Shown piece after piece: positions 26,780 through 36,410 of a stretch of 64,000 nucleotides of DNA (position 1 is the stretch's first letter; the number at the start of each line of letters is the position of its first letter). The notes beneath the pieces were generated by a model. That model was not told where the DNA came from. It was given only the letters and a program-made list of their open reading frames with translations, and did not search any database. The stretch comes from Pararhizobium sp. A13. Its GTDB lineage: Bacteria > Pseudomonadota > Alphaproteobacteria > Rhizobiales > Rhizobiaceae. Both the position numbers and the translations under genes were made by a program. The stretch covers positions 186,001 through 250,000 of the forward strand of contig NZ_CP149511.1 in the NCBI RefSeq assembly GCF_040126305.1. Reading direction: 5' to 3'.

Positions 26780-27712
26780 ATGTTTGGGATTTCAAAACTG
26801 ACTGGCGCGGTGTTCGTGTCGCTCATGGCGGGTACGGCGTTCGCACAACCGCTGAAGATCGGCTGGATCCAGGGCAATGCTGCATTCCAGGCCGAACAGC
26901 GCACACAGGACGGGTTCAAGAAGTATCTGGCCGACAACAGTATTTCCGACTGGGAAGTTACCTTCCTCGATTCCGCCGGAGCGGCCGAGAAGGTTGCCAA
27001 CAATATCGACGACGCGGTCAATCGTGGCGTTGACGTGATCTACATCACTTATGCCGACCTGCGCGCCTCCAGCAATGCGCTGAAGAGCGCCGAGGCGGCC
27101 AAGATCCCGGTCTACACGGTAGACTCCGGCTGGATCCCCGGATCTACAGCCGACATTACCACCAACAACTGGCAGATGTCGGCCGAGGTTTCGCTCAGCC
27201 TCATCAGCCAGATGAAGGGCAAGGGCAACCTGATCATCATCACCACCGACAAGATCAAGCCGGTGCGGGAGCGCACGGATACGCTGAGAGCGATCCTGAA
27301 GGAATATCCCGAGGTCAAGATCATCGGCGAATACAACTTCGACGTTGCCAATTTCTACCAGGAAACGCTTAACGCAGTGCAGGATTTTGCAACGCGTTAC
27401 GGCAGCGACATCAACGCCGTGTGGACACCGTGGGATGAGCCTGCCCAGGCCGCCATTACCGCACTTCAGGGCGCTGGCCTCAACGTGCCGGTGTCCGGAA
27501 TGGACGGTCACCCTGAGGCGATCAAGGCCGTATGCGCAAAGGACTCCATGTTCGTCGCCACAGGCCGCCAGCAGTTCGAGGAATGGGGTGCGAAGCTGGC
27601 CGAATATGCCAAGCGCGCAAAGGTCGACGGCGAGGATCCGAAGTCGGTCACGAACGGCAAGGACATCGTCTACTACGGCGCCACGCTGTTTACCAAGGAC
27701 AACTGCCAGTAA
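26780..27712 (+). CDS. sugar ABC transporter binding protein (RbsB class)
   Basis: 310 residues, signal peptide MFGISKLTGAVFVSLMAGTAFA, then the type-1 periplasmic fold (Peripla_BP_4) with IGWIQGNAAFQAEQRT and VDVIYITYADLRASSNAL. Such proteins bind pentoses, hexoses or related polyols and feed an RbsA/RbsC complex. AAAGGAGGAG precedes the ATG. A GC-rich hairpin follows the stop and separates it from the ATPase gene. Confidence 0.88.
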   Translation: MFGISKLTGAVFVSLMAGTAFAQPLKIGWIQGNAAFQAEQRTQDGFKKYLADNSISDWEVTFLDSAGAAEKVANNIDDAVNRGVDVIYITYADLRASSNALKSAEAAKIPVYTVDSGWIPGSTADITTNNWQMSAEVSLSLISQMKGKGNLIIITTDKIKPVRERTDTLRAILKEYPEVKIIGEYNFDVANFYQETLNAVQDFATRYGSDINAVWTPWDEPAQAAITALQGAGLNVPVSGMDGHPEAIKAVCAKDSMFVATGRQQFEEWGAKLAEYAKRAKVDGEDPKSVTNGKDIVYYGATLFTKDNCQ

Positions 27713-27721
27713 CTCCTCCCA

Positions 27722-27744
27722 GGCGGGCGGCTGCGCCGCCTGCC
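27722..27744 (+). other. intercistronic stem-loop after the binding-protein gene
   Basis: Arms GGCGGGCGGC and GCCGCCTGCC with a TGC loop (one G-T wobble), 9 bp after the stop and 15 bp before the ATPase start. No T-run. Expected to protect the binding-protein message and lower read-through or translation of the ATPase. Confidence 0.65.
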
Positions 27745-27759
27745 GAACCCTATAGGTGC

Positions 27760-29298
27760 ATGATGGCAATCGCGCTGGAAAACATCTCTAAGCAATGGCC
27801 GGGCACGCTTGCGCTCGACAACGTCTCGATCGAGATCCGGGAAGGGCGCGTGCACGGCGTTGTCGGCGAAAATGGCGCCGGCAAATCCACCCTTATGGGC
27901 GTTCTGAGCGGCGCCGTCATGCCGACGAACGGCACGCTGCGCATGGCAGGCCACGCGATCGCTTTCGAAAATCCGGCCGCGGCGGTGGCGACCGGTGTCT
28001 CGCTTGTTTCGCAGGAAGGCAATCTGGTGCCCCATCTGACGGGCGCGGAAAACATCTGCCTCGGCTTCGAACCCGCCAAGGGCGGCTTCTTTATCAATCG
28101 GGGGCAGGTTGTGCGACAGGCCGAAGAACTGGCGCGGCAATGGTTTCCCGACACGCCCATACAGCTGAACCGCCGTGTCGACGAGCTGCCCTATGCCGAT
28201 CAGAAGGTCGTGGAAATCCTGCGGGCGCTGCATTCGCGTCCCAAGGTCCTTATCCTCGACGAGCCGACGGCAACCCTGCCGGCCAAGGAAAAACAGAGCC
28301 TGTGGAACCTGATCCACACGCTCTCCCAGACCGGGATGTCCGTCGTCCTGATCAGCCACTTCCTGCAGGAGGTCATTGATCTCTCGGATGAGATCACCGT
28401 GCTGCAGGATGGACGCAAGGTCAGCCATCTCGTCAAGAGCGAGGGCGAGATCACGGAACGGCAGCTGATCGACCTCATGCTGAACCGGGCCCAGAGGGGC
28501 GAGACCAATTATCATTTCGATACAACGGCGATGGAGAACCGGGAAAAGGATCTCGGAGAAACCGTCGTGAACGTAAAGGACTGGGCGGGAGATCATTTTT
28601 CCGTTTCGCAGATCTCGGTCCGGCGTGGCGAGATCCTCGGCTTGATCGGCCTGACTGGCTCTGGCCATTTCGAGTTCGCCCAATCGCTGTTCGAGCCGTC
28701 GAAGGCAGCGTCCGGCCACTACGAGTTCATCGGTCGGAATGTCGGCCGGGCAACCGTGCGCGACATGAAGCGCGCTGGTGCCGCCCTCGTGCCGGACCAC
28801 CGGATGATCAATGCAATGGTGTCCGACTGGACCGTGCGGGAAAACATGTCCATGGCGGGCGTGCGCGAAACAAGCATCAAGCCCTTCGGCCTTATCCAGC
28901 GACGGCGGGAAAACGACGAAGCACTCCGTCTGATCAAGCGTCTCAACATCAAGACGTCTTCCGCCGAAGCCAAGATCGTCGAGCTCAGCGGCGGCAACAA
29001 GCAGAAGGTCTCGGTGGCGAAATGGCTGTTCGCCGCCGAGGAACGGTATTCGCTCTTCGTCTTTCTCGAACCCACCGAAGGCGTGGATGTCGGGGCAAAG
29101 CGCGAGATTCACGAACTCATCAAGAAACTGGCCGATCAGGGTGCTGCCGTGGTGCTTGCATCCAGCGACCTTCTCGAGGTCGCCTATGTGGCCGATCGCG
29201 TCGTGCCGTTCCGGCAGGGCCGCAACAGCGACGAGATCGAACGCAAGGATTTCAATGAAGCGGCCTTCATCAATGCAATTGCGGGAGTGACACAATGA
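27760..29298 (+). CDS. sugar ABC transporter ATPase, two nucleotide-binding domains (RbsA class)
   Basis: 512 residues. NBD1 has Walker A GENGAGKST (Lys42) and Walker B LILDEPTATL, but its signature is degenerate (LPYADQKVVEI). NBD2 has a degenerate Walker A (LTGSGHFEF), a good signature LSGGNKQK and a Walker B reading FLEPTEGVD, where Leu436 replaces the Asp. The composite sites are thus asymmetric. ATGs at 27760 and 27763 are adjacent. The stop overlaps the permease start (ATGA at 29295). Confidence 0.88.
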   Translation: MMAIALENISKQWPGTLALDNVSIEIREGRVHGVVGENGAGKSTLMGVLSGAVMPTNGTLRMAGHAIAFENPAAAVATGVSLVSQEGNLVPHLTGAENICLGFEPAKGGFFINRGQVVRQAEELARQWFPDTPIQLNRRVDELPYADQKVVEILRALHSRPKVLILDEPTATLPAKEKQSLWNLIHTLSQTGMSVVLISHFLQEVIDLSDEITVLQDGRKVSHLVKSEGEITERQLIDLMLNRAQRGETNYHFDTTAMENREKDLGETVVNVKDWAGDHFSVSQISVRRGEILGLIGLTGSGHFEFAQSLFEPSKAASGHYEFIGRNVGRATVRDMKRAGAALVPDHRMINAMVSDWTVRENMSMAGVRETSIKPFGLIQRRRENDEALRLIKRLNIKTSSAEAKIVELSGGNKQKVSVAKWLFAAEERYSLFVFLEPTEGVDVGAKREIHELIKKLADQGAAVVLASSDLLEVAYVADRVVPFRQGRNSDEIERKDFNEAAFINAIAGVTQ

Positions 29299-30284
29299 CC
29301 ATCATAGCAACGTCCGAACGAGACATTGTCGTCAGAAAGATCAGCGTCGGCATGCTGGCGCAGAAATATAGCACGCTGGTGGTGCTCGTCGTCCTGTTCA
29401 TCGGCTTTTCGGTCGCCACCGACCGGTTTTTCACGAGCACGAACCTCGTCAATATCCTCCAACAGATATCCATGCTGACCATCGTCGCGGTCGGCCTGAC
29501 ATTCGGTTTTGCGGCCAAGGAAATGGACCTTTCCGTCGGCTACGTGGTCGGTTTGGCAGGCCTGTTGTGTCCGCTTCTCATGGTCGGTGGAACGCCGATA
29601 CCGCTTGCGATCCTTGCGGCACTGGGCGCCGGTCTTGCCGTCGGGCTGATCAATTCCGCACTCGTGGTGGGAATCGGCGTTCCCTCGCTGATCGCAACGC
29701 TCGCAGCCGGATCGATCCTCTGGGGCATCAATTTCATCATCTCCGGCGGACGCGCGATCTATGGCGGGATTCCCGACGGTTACCTCATATTGGGGCAGGG
29801 AAAAATCGGGGCGTTCTTTCCCTATCCGGCGCTGATCATGCTTCTCGTCGTCGGGGTGTCCTGGTTCGTTATGGAGCGCACGACGTTCGGGCGCTACCTT
29901 TATGCCGTCGGAGGCAATGCTCGCGCGGCGGAATTGTCCGGAATCAACGTAAAATCCTATCGGGTTTACGGCCTGGCGCTGAGTTCGTTCTTCGCGGCGA
30001 TCTCCGGCATCATCCTGTCGGCGCGTCTCGGATCGGGCCAGCCAAATGGTGGCGAGACCTATCTTCTTGACGGCCTGGCCGCAGTCTTCATTGGCATGAC
30101 GATGCTTCGCCCCGGCACAGCCACCGTCATGGGGACGTTCTTCGGCGCTCTGCTTATCGGGATCATGAACAACGGCCTGAACCTGATAGGCATGGACACG
30201 TACATCCAAAGCATCGTCAAAGGGGTGATCATCGTCATTGCTGTCTCGGTCGTGTCCCGATCGACGAAATTGAGGCTCCTCTGA
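29295..30284 (+). CDS. sugar ABC transporter permease (RbsC class)
   Basis: 329 residues with about 8-10 membrane segments, the family loop VGLTFGFAAKEMDLSVG and YLYAVGGNARAAELSGINV before the coupling region. It forms the channel energised by the ATPase encoded upstream, to which it is translationally coupled. Confidence 0.9.
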   Translation: MTIIATSERDIVVRKISVGMLAQKYSTLVVLVVLFIGFSVATDRFFTSTNLVNILQQISMLTIVAVGLTFGFAAKEMDLSVGYVVGLAGLLCPLLMVGGTPIPLAILAALGAGLAVGLINSALVVGIGVPSLIATLAAGSILWGINFIISGGRAIYGGIPDGYLILGQGKIGAFFPYPALIMLLVVGVSWFVMERTTFGRYLYAVGGNARAAELSGINVKSYRVYGLALSSFFAAISGIILSARLGSGQPNGGETYLLDGLAAVFIGMTMLRPGTATVMGTFFGALLIGIMNNGLNLIGMDTYIQSIVKGVIIVIAVSVVSRSTKLRLL

Positions 30285-30406
30285 AATGGGCACGGGCCGA
30301 TGTGAATGCTGCCTACCATCCTGGAGTGGTCGCGCTTGACTGTTCCCTACGCCTTTGTTGCATTCTGCCTGTCACGCGACAGGAGAGCGCACAGGAGGAC
30401 TCTGCA

Positions 30407-31195
30407 ATGGATCTGAAATTGACGGACAAGGTCGTGATCGTCACGGGCGCGAGTTCGGGCATAGGGTTTGAAACGACAAAAAGCTTCCTGTCGGAGGGAG
30501 CGCTTGTCGTCGGCGTCAGCCGCGACATGCAGCCACTTGCCGCGGTGGCCGATCCCGGCCGCTGCGCCACGATCGAGCTGGATCTTGCCGTCCGGGGTTC
30601 AGAGGCGGCCGTTGCCGGCCTTGCATTGGAACGTTTCGGCCGGATCGACATCCTGTTCAACAATGCCGGGATCTGCCCGACCCGGACAGGATTCCTCGAC
30701 GTGAGCGACGACGATTGGGACCAGACGCTCAATCTCAATCTCGGCGGTTATATCCGCATGTCGCGTGCGGTATTGCCGGCCATGTTGCGGCAGGGAAAGG
30801 GCGTGATCGTTCATTGCGGCTCCGAAGCCGGACGCATGCCGCATCCGCTGCTGCCGGACTACAGCACGTCTAAGGCCGCCATAACCATGCTTTCAAAGGC
30901 GTTGGCCCGTGAGTTCACGTCGCAAGGCATTCGATCCAACGTTGTCGCGCCGGCGCATATTCGCACCGAGCTTTGGGACCGGCCCGGCGGCTTTCTGCAT
31001 GCGCTCGCGGAGCGCTACGGGACGTTGCCTGACGATGCCGTCAAGGCCTTTCTGAAAGATGCGCGGATACCCGCGGGACGACTTGGGACGGTGGCGGACG
31101 TGGCCTCCGCAGTCCTGTACCTCGCGTCGGAGCTTTCTGATTTCATCAGTGGCGACGTCATCAACGTCGATGGCGGCGTGCTGCCCACCACATGA
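30407..31195 (+). CDS. SDR-family dehydrogenase
   Basis: 262 residues: TGASSGIGFETTKSF, NNAG, Ser in HCGSEAG, YSTSKAA and SGDVINVDGG. ACAGGAGGA precedes the ATG at 30407, while the ORF stretches to 30302 without a ribosome site. Third SDR of this cluster and probably co-transcribed with the transporter (123 bp after the permease) and with the cupin gene downstream. Confidence 0.87.
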   Translation: MDLKLTDKVVIVTGASSGIGFETTKSFLSEGALVVGVSRDMQPLAAVADPGRCATIELDLAVRGSEAAVAGLALERFGRIDILFNNAGICPTRTGFLDVSDDDWDQTLNLNLGGYIRMSRAVLPAMLRQGKGVIVHCGSEAGRMPHPLLPDYSTSKAAITMLSKALAREFTSQGIRSNVVAPAHIRTELWDRPGGFLHALAERYGTLPDDAVKAFLKDARIPAGRLGTVADVASAVLYLASELSDFISGDVINVDGGVLPTT

Positions 31196-31218
31196 GACTA
31201 ACTCGATAGGAAAACGTC

Positions 31219-31605
31219 ATGTCGGATTTGGCAAACGATCAGCACATCAGCGAACTGCGACAAGAACTCGCTGAAGCTCAAACGAACGGATACGTTGGGC
31301 AGGTACTGGCAACCGAGACGAATGAAGTCCGCATCTGGAAGATATTGCTTAAGCCAGGCGAGCGCATCGGATACCACCGACACCAGCTAAACTACTTCTG
31401 GGTCGCGGTGAGTTCCGGCAAATCGAGGTCTCGGCTGTCTACAGGCGAAACGGTGGAGACAGAGTATACGCCGGGCGATTGCAGATATTTCAGCTTTGGC
31501 GCCGGCCAGCATATGACACATGACCTCACCAACATCGGCGATACCGATTTGCTTTTTACAACCGTCGAGTTGAAGAGATCGGCCAATCCGCCGTTGGCTT
31601 TGTAG
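31219..31605 (+). CDS. small single-domain cupin
   Basis: 128 residues. A RmlC-like cupin with the first motif represented by KPGERIGYHRHQLNYFWVAVSSG (His-x-His) and the second by GAGQHMTHDLTN. Function unassigned; stand-alone cupins of this size act as sugar isomerases, lyases or small-molecule sensors. It begins 24 bp after the SDR stop and ends the operon. Confidence 0.75.
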   Translation: MSDLANDQHISELRQELAEAQTNGYVGQVLATETNEVRIWKILLKPGERIGYHRHQLNYFWVAVSSGKSRSRLSTGETVETEYTPGDCRYFSFGAGQHMTHDLTNIGDTDLLFTTVELKRSANPPLAL

Positions 31606-31858
31606 GGAAGACGTCTATTTCGGTCCGATTCCACTTGTTGGTTGAAAAGTGGAGCGAACCTCTGGCGCTGGGCCGACGAGGCGTTCCAAATTAAGCCGCT
31701 TGCCAGGCAAGTTGGATTTCAAATTCTTCAGGTGATCGGGAGTCAAGCGCCGAACCTAGCCGCGTCGCGTAGTAGATTCATCGATGAACTGGCCACCCAA
31801 AACTGCGTGGTGTTCAAATGGCCATTGGCTGGCCATCTGAACAAGCCAAGCGCCGCAC

Positions 31859-32542
31859 CTATTGTTTGCGCTCTCTTATTTTTGGCAGGTTGCTCAAGAG
31901 AGATCCGCACGCCTTGCGAATGTGGCTAACCAGCAGCTCCGTCGCCAGCGCCACATTTCGCTCTCGACAAGCAGCAAGTATCTGCCGGTGCTCTCGATCA
32001 TCCACACCTGTGCCACCCGACAAGGTCAACTGAATGCGAAGATAACGTTCTATCCGATCGTTGACGGACCGGATGAGATTGAGCAGGAAGGGCTTGTCGG
32101 CATCCTCATAGAGACACGAGTGAAACTGCCAGTTCAATTCAGCCCAGCGAGCAACGTCGGTCTCACGCGCGAATGCATCGCAATATTCTTCGGCTCGCTG
32201 AAACGTACGGTCGGTCATGCGCGGTATCGACAGTCGTAGAGCATTGGCCTCCAACATGCCTCTGACTTCAAAAATTTCCGCGATCTCAGGATCGGTAATG
32301 CTCGTTACGACGGCCCCGCGATTTCGTTGAAACTCAACGAGACCTTCGGCTTCCAGGCGCTTTAGGGCTTCCCGGACAGGAATTTTGCTGACGTCAAAAA
32401 GCTTGGCTATATCATCCTGACGGATGGGCTCGTCTTCATCCAGGACGCCGGTGACAATCGCCTCGCGGATATATTTTGCGATGATATCAGAGGTCGGTGG
32501 CGTGTTGCCAAGGGATGGCAAATTCTGGGCTTTTAGCGGCAA
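31859..32542 (-). CDS. GntR-family repressor, FCD type, of the imino-acid cluster
   Basis: 227 residues. HTH: QDDIAKLFDVSKIPVREALKRLEAEGLVEF, followed by an FCD effector domain. It is divergent from the dimethylformamidase-like gene, and the gap between them has the palindrome ATCGTATACGAT, which recurs before the other transcription units of the cluster. It is therefore the likely regulator of the whole set. A partial site (TATACGAT at 32602-32609) lies close to its own start and would allow autoregulation. Confidence 0.88.
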   Translation of the reverse strand: MPLKAQNLPSLGNTPPTSDIIAKYIREAIVTGVLDEDEPIRQDDIAKLFDVSKIPVREALKRLEAEGLVEFQRNRGAVVTSITDPEIAEIFEVRGMLEANALRLSIPRMTDRTFQRAEEYCDAFARETDVARWAELNWQFHSCLYEDADKPFLLNLIRSVNDRIERYLRIQLTLSGGTGVDDREHRQILAACRERNVALATELLVSHIRKACGSLLSNLPKIRERKQ

Positions 32543-32624
32543 TGTTCACTCCATAATCGGCAGTCGCCCGACGCGTAAGGCGCATCGAATAACGTAGCAT
32601 ATATACGATCTCACTTCATGTGTC

Positions 32625-32646
32625 TTGACTCATAATCGTATACGAT
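32625..32646 (+). promoter_or_regulatory. operator/promoter 1 of the imino-acid regulon
   Basis: TTGACT (32625-32630) is followed by the 12-bp perfect palindrome ATCGTATACGAT (32635-32646), about 35 bp upstream of the dimethylformamidase-like gene. Here the palindrome sits inside the spacer, 6 bp closer to the -35 than in the other copies. Confidence 0.65.
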
Positions 32647-32681
32647 ATTCTATATAGGCGATACGAAGCGGATTGCGAGCG

Positions 32682-34868
32682 ATGAACGGGCAAAAAATAC
32701 CTGCACTGGTTGGATATGTTGAGCCTCTGAGTGCCGCACCGGGTGGCAGCTTGCATTTCAAGATCTCATCGCGAGGCGATCGCCCCGTCACCGGGCGGGC
32801 TCTTCGACTGATCTGCTGTGATCCCAACCCAGACGGCCCCGGCATAAAGACCGAGGAGGCCGACTTCGGTCTCGCCGACCAATATCCCGCGATGGAGCAA
32901 CAGGCCTATCTTGGCTCATGCGCATTCGGCCCTATTCCGGTTTTGAGCGATTATGCCGCGGTCAAGGTCGATCTGATGGTGATGCCGACTTTGCATTCCG
33001 ATTCCGCTCAGACGCTTTTCTCATTGCAGAATGCCGATGGGACCGCAGGCGTGGCATTGGTCGTCCGTGACAACAAGCTGTTCCTCCAGCAGTTGGGCAC
33101 GGAGCACTCCTATGAGGTGGGCGCCGGGTTGGACAAGGATTGTTGGTCCCGTCTCGAGGTCGCTTTCGATCTGGGCGGCGTCTCAGTGGTAGTCTCGCGG
33201 GAACCACAAAGAGCGGCCGACGACAAGAATGGCGTCAACCTTTCGCATATCACGAGCCGCGTGCTGGCCGGAGCCGATCATATCTGCTTCGCCGGCTTGT
33301 GGCGGGGGCACCCTGAACAGGCCTTCAATGGCGCGATCGAAAATCCATCGCTGAGTGTAACGCGTGTGGAGGCAGCAGCATCGGAGCAGGTGCCGGCGTG
33401 GGAGGTCATAGCCAACTGGAATTTCGGTGGAGACGCCCGTGAAACCTGGGTGGCAGACGAGAGGGAGAAGGAGCGGCGACTTTCATTGATAAACATGCCG
33501 ACCCGCGCCGTCAGGTCGTCGGCATGGTCCGGTCGAAATATGGATTGGAAACAGGCGCCGCTCGAATACGCAGCGATCGCCTTTCATTCCGACGATCTCA
33601 GTGATTGCGGCTGGCAGACGACGATCCAAATTGATGTGCCTGAGGACACGCGCTCAGGGGTCTACGGACTTGAGATAGATAACGGCGTCAGCAAGGATAC
33701 GATCCCGTTCTATGTCATCCCCGGGGAAAGAACAGACCGACAGAAGATCGTATTCCTGGCCCCGACGTTCACCTACATGGCCTACGCGAACTTCGCTCGA
33801 GGCAACTTTGCCGGCGAACTCGCGGAAAGAGTGGCCGCCTGGAATGCTTATCCGCACAATCCCGATGAGGTAGGTACCTACGGATATTCCACCTACAGCC
33901 GACATCCCGACGGCTCCGGCATAACCTTGTCGTCACGTCTGCGTCCCATCCTGACCATGCGCCCGCACTATCTCGTCTACTTCGATCCGAAGGGATCTGG
34001 CATGCGGCATTTTCCAGCGGACTCGCATCTGACAGATTGGCTTGAGGAAAAGGGCTTCGCCTTCGATGTGATCACGGATGAGGATCTCGATCGGGACGGT
34101 TTGGCCGCCCTGTCACCCTACGATGTCGTCCTGACAGGGACGCATCCCGAGTATCACACCCGGCGCACTGTCGAGGCCCTCATCGCTTATCGGGAATCCG
34201 GGGGTAACCTCATGTATCTTGGCGGCAATGGCTTCTATTGGAAGATCGGCCGTCACAGTGACATGCCTCACTTGATCGAGGTTCGACGTGCCGAAGGCGG
34301 AATGCGGGTGTGGGCAAGCCAGCCAGGGGAATATTACCATCAGCTCGACGGCGAGTATGGTGGCTTGTGGCGCCGCAATGGAATTCCTCCTCAGAAAGTT
34401 GCGGGCGTCGGGTTTACGGCCGAAGGAGGATTCGAAGGCTCTTATTACCTTCGGACTTCTGCCTCTTACCGGGACGACCTCGCATTTCTTTTCGAAGGCA
34501 TATCGCCTGATGAACGTATCGGCGACTTCGGATTGTCCGGAGGCGGAGCGGCCGGCTTCGAGATCGATCAGGCAGCGGCCGACCTCGGCACGCCAGATTT
34601 TGCGACGATTGTCGCTTTTTCCGAAGGCCACGGGACGTCGTTCCACACAACGTTTGAGGAACTTCTGCTGCCGGGCGTATTCGACGGAACACCGCGAGAG
34701 CACGGCGGCATAAGCGCCAACCTCGTCTACGGACAGTCTGAAACGGGCGGCGGTCTCTTTGCCGTCGGCTCGATCACATTTTGCGGGAGCCTTTCGCACA
34801 ACAACTACAACAACAATGTCTCGCGCCTCCTCGAGAATTGCCTGCGGAAGTTCCTGGCCGATGACTGA
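32682..34868 (+). CDS. N,N-dimethylformamidase large-subunit-like protein
   Basis: 728 residues. The C-terminal two thirds match the N,N-dimethylformamidase beta-subunit-like domain: FLAPTFTYMAYANF, STYSRHPDGSG, THPEYHTRRT. In Paracoccus dimethylformamidase a mononuclear iron is held by two Tyr and one carboxylate; Tyr365 or Tyr368, Tyr405 and Glu490 are the likely equivalents here (motif-based inference). Residues 60-230 look like a lectin/laminin-G-like sandwich. No small subunit is encoded beside it. The start at 32682 (ATG) is preferred over TTG 32673. It overlaps the next gene by 8 bp, so it works in imino-acid or amide catabolism rather than alone. Confidence 0.82.
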   Translation: MNGQKIPALVGYVEPLSAAPGGSLHFKISSRGDRPVTGRALRLICCDPNPDGPGIKTEEADFGLADQYPAMEQQAYLGSCAFGPIPVLSDYAAVKVDLMVMPTLHSDSAQTLFSLQNADGTAGVALVVRDNKLFLQQLGTEHSYEVGAGLDKDCWSRLEVAFDLGGVSVVVSREPQRAADDKNGVNLSHITSRVLAGADHICFAGLWRGHPEQAFNGAIENPSLSVTRVEAAASEQVPAWEVIANWNFGGDARETWVADEREKERRLSLINMPTRAVRSSAWSGRNMDWKQAPLEYAAIAFHSDDLSDCGWQTTIQIDVPEDTRSGVYGLEIDNGVSKDTIPFYVIPGERTDRQKIVFLAPTFTYMAYANFARGNFAGELAERVAAWNAYPHNPDEVGTYGYSTYSRHPDGSGITLSSRLRPILTMRPHYLVYFDPKGSGMRHFPADSHLTDWLEEKGFAFDVITDEDLDRDGLAALSPYDVVLTGTHPEYHTRRTVEALIAYRESGGNLMYLGGNGFYWKIGRHSDMPHLIEVRRAEGGMRVWASQPGEYYHQLDGEYGGLWRRNGIPPQKVAGVGFTAEGGFEGSYYLRTSASYRDDLAFLFEGISPDERIGDFGLSGGGAAGFEIDQAAADLGTPDFATIVAFSEGHGTSFHTTFEELLLPGVFDGTPREHGGISANLVYGQSETGGGLFAVGSITFCGSLSHNNYNNNVSRLLENCLRKFLADD

Positions 34869-35892
34869 GAAGAATAATTCCCAAGACGCACGCATCACCT
34901 TTCAGGAGCTGAAATCGCTCCTGAAGGCGATTTTCGTCAACAATCGCACCTCATCAGAGACAGCAGATATTCTGGCGGAGAACTGCGCCGCATGCGAACG
35001 AGACGGTGTGCTCAGCCATGGCATTTTCCGCGTGCCTGGCTATGTCGATTCACTCAGATCGGGTTGGGTGAATGGCCTGACGGTCCCCGATGTGGCGCGT
35101 CTGGGGCCGTCGTTCATTCGGATCGATGCGCGCAACGGCTTTGCCCAGAGGGCGCTTGCCTCTGCGGACCCGCTGATCCGACGCACCGTTCGCGAGGCTG
35201 GCATAGCCATTGTTGCTACCCGCAATTCTCATCATTTCAGTGCGTTGTGGCCGGATGTCGAGCCTTTTGCCTTGGCCGGGTACATGGCTATCACCGCGGT
35301 GAACGGACTTGCGAACGTGGTTCCTCATGGTGGTCGGCAGGCTGTTTACGGGACCAACCCCATTGCTTTTGCCGTGCCGGTTTACAATGCCCAGCCGCTG
35401 GTCATCGACCAGGCCACCAGCGTGATGGCGAATGGCGAGGTCCGTCTGCATGCTCTCGCCAACAATCCCGTTCCGGATGGGACAGGCGTTGACCGTGACG
35501 GCAACCCCACGACGGACCCTCACGCGATTTTAGCGGGTGGGGCACTGAACACTTTCGGTGGTTACAAGGGCTCGTCTATCGCTCTGTTTGTCGAGATTCT
35601 TGCGGGAGCGGTCACGGGCGGGCAATTCTCGTTCGAAAATGACTTCACCGGCTTTCCCGGAGCGCAGACACCAAAGGCGGGGCAACTCCTGATCGTGATC
35701 GACCCCAATTGGGGCGGTTCGACGAATTTTGAATCTCGTCTGGCGCTTCTCTGCGCTCAGCTGGCCGACGCTGGTCAGGATCGGTTGCCCGGTGCACGAC
35801 GGTTCACGAACCGTGCAGCCGCCGAGCAATTCGGCATCCCGATCGCAATGGATGAACTTCAGCGGCTTCGGACGCTGGCGAGCAAAGGCTAG
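34861..35892 (+). CDS. LDH2/malate dehydrogenase-family cyclic imine reductase
   Basis: 343 residues of the Ldh_2 family, with DGVLSHGIFRVPGYVDSL near the start (the Ser-His pair of the site), HHFSALWPDVEPFA and YGTNPIAFAVP. Members include delta1-piperideine/pyrroline-2-carboxylate reductases (DpkA-like), ureidoglycolate and sulpholactate dehydrogenases. The surrounding genes favour imine reduction to proline or pipecolate with NADPH. Some canonical mid-region (the IDxATS segment is present as VIDQATSVMA) looks shortened. Its start lies within the last codons of the upstream gene. Confidence 0.8.
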   Translation: MTEKNNSQDARITFQELKSLLKAIFVNNRTSSETADILAENCAACERDGVLSHGIFRVPGYVDSLRSGWVNGLTVPDVARLGPSFIRIDARNGFAQRALASADPLIRRTVREAGIAIVATRNSHHFSALWPDVEPFALAGYMAITAVNGLANVVPHGGRQAVYGTNPIAFAVPVYNAQPLVIDQATSVMANGEVRLHALANNPVPDGTGVDRDGNPTTDPHAILAGGALNTFGGYKGSSIALFVEILAGAVTGGQFSFENDFTGFPGAQTPKAGQLLIVIDPNWGGSTNFESRLALLCAQLADAGQDRLPGARRFTNRAAAEQFGIPIAMDELQRLRTLASKG

Positions 35893-35933
35893 TGAAATCC
35901 TAAGACCGTTTACTCAAATATGAAGGTTGCGAC

Positions 35934-36362
35934 ATGACGCTTGATAAAAACAGACTTGAACTGCGGCGGGGCCTGACCCCAGTGCAGGTGGACCAACTGG
36001 TGGACCTCTTTCAGCAGGAGTGGTGGACCAAGGGCCGCCAGAAAGCGGATGTCGAAAGGCTGATGTCGTACGCCGGGCCGATCTTCGCTTTCATCGATCC
36101 GCTGAACGGGGAACTGGTCGCCTTCGCGCGCGCCATGACGGACGGCGTCTACAAAGCCATGATCTTCGATATCATCGTCAAGGATACGTGGCGGAACACG
36201 GGGCTTGGTCGGCTCCTGATGGACACCGTCATGACGGATCCAGTCCTCTCGGAAGTCAAGCATCGCGAACTCTATTGCCTCGAGGAAATGGTGCCCTTTT
36301 ACGAAAAATGGGGCTTCACGGCCAATTTGCCCGGCCTCTTCTTCATGCGCCAGTCGTCCTGA
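35934..36362 (+). CDS. GNAT-family N-acetyltransferase
   Basis: 142 residues. The acetyl-CoA-binding motif A is VKDTWRNTGLGRLLMDTV, followed by FYEKWGF, the usual last strand of GNAT proteins. Start ATG 35934 with GAAGG upstream. In an amino-acid catabolic operon it may detoxify or label an amine; the substrate cannot be predicted. Confidence 0.85.
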   Translation: MTLDKNRLELRRGLTPVQVDQLVDLFQQEWWTKGRQKADVERLMSYAGPIFAFIDPLNGELVAFARAMTDGVYKAMIFDIIVKDTWRNTGLGRLLMDTVMTDPVLSEVKHRELYCLEEMVPFYEKWGFTANLPGLFFMRQSS

Positions 36363-36410
36363 GATGAGGCGATCTAGACTCGATAGAGGCACGGGACGTT
36401 GAGGCGACCA

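Noticed and set aside
27673..29295. 540-codon open frame antisense to the sugar ABC ATPase
   Set aside because: Complementary to a gene with Walker motifs; no recognisable domain of its own.
31606..31858. Short palindromes (31699-31711, 31818-31836) between the cupin and GntR genes
   Set aside because: They may help end two convergent transcripts, but no T-run or repeat copies support a defined element; a 96-codon frame here has no recognisable similarity.
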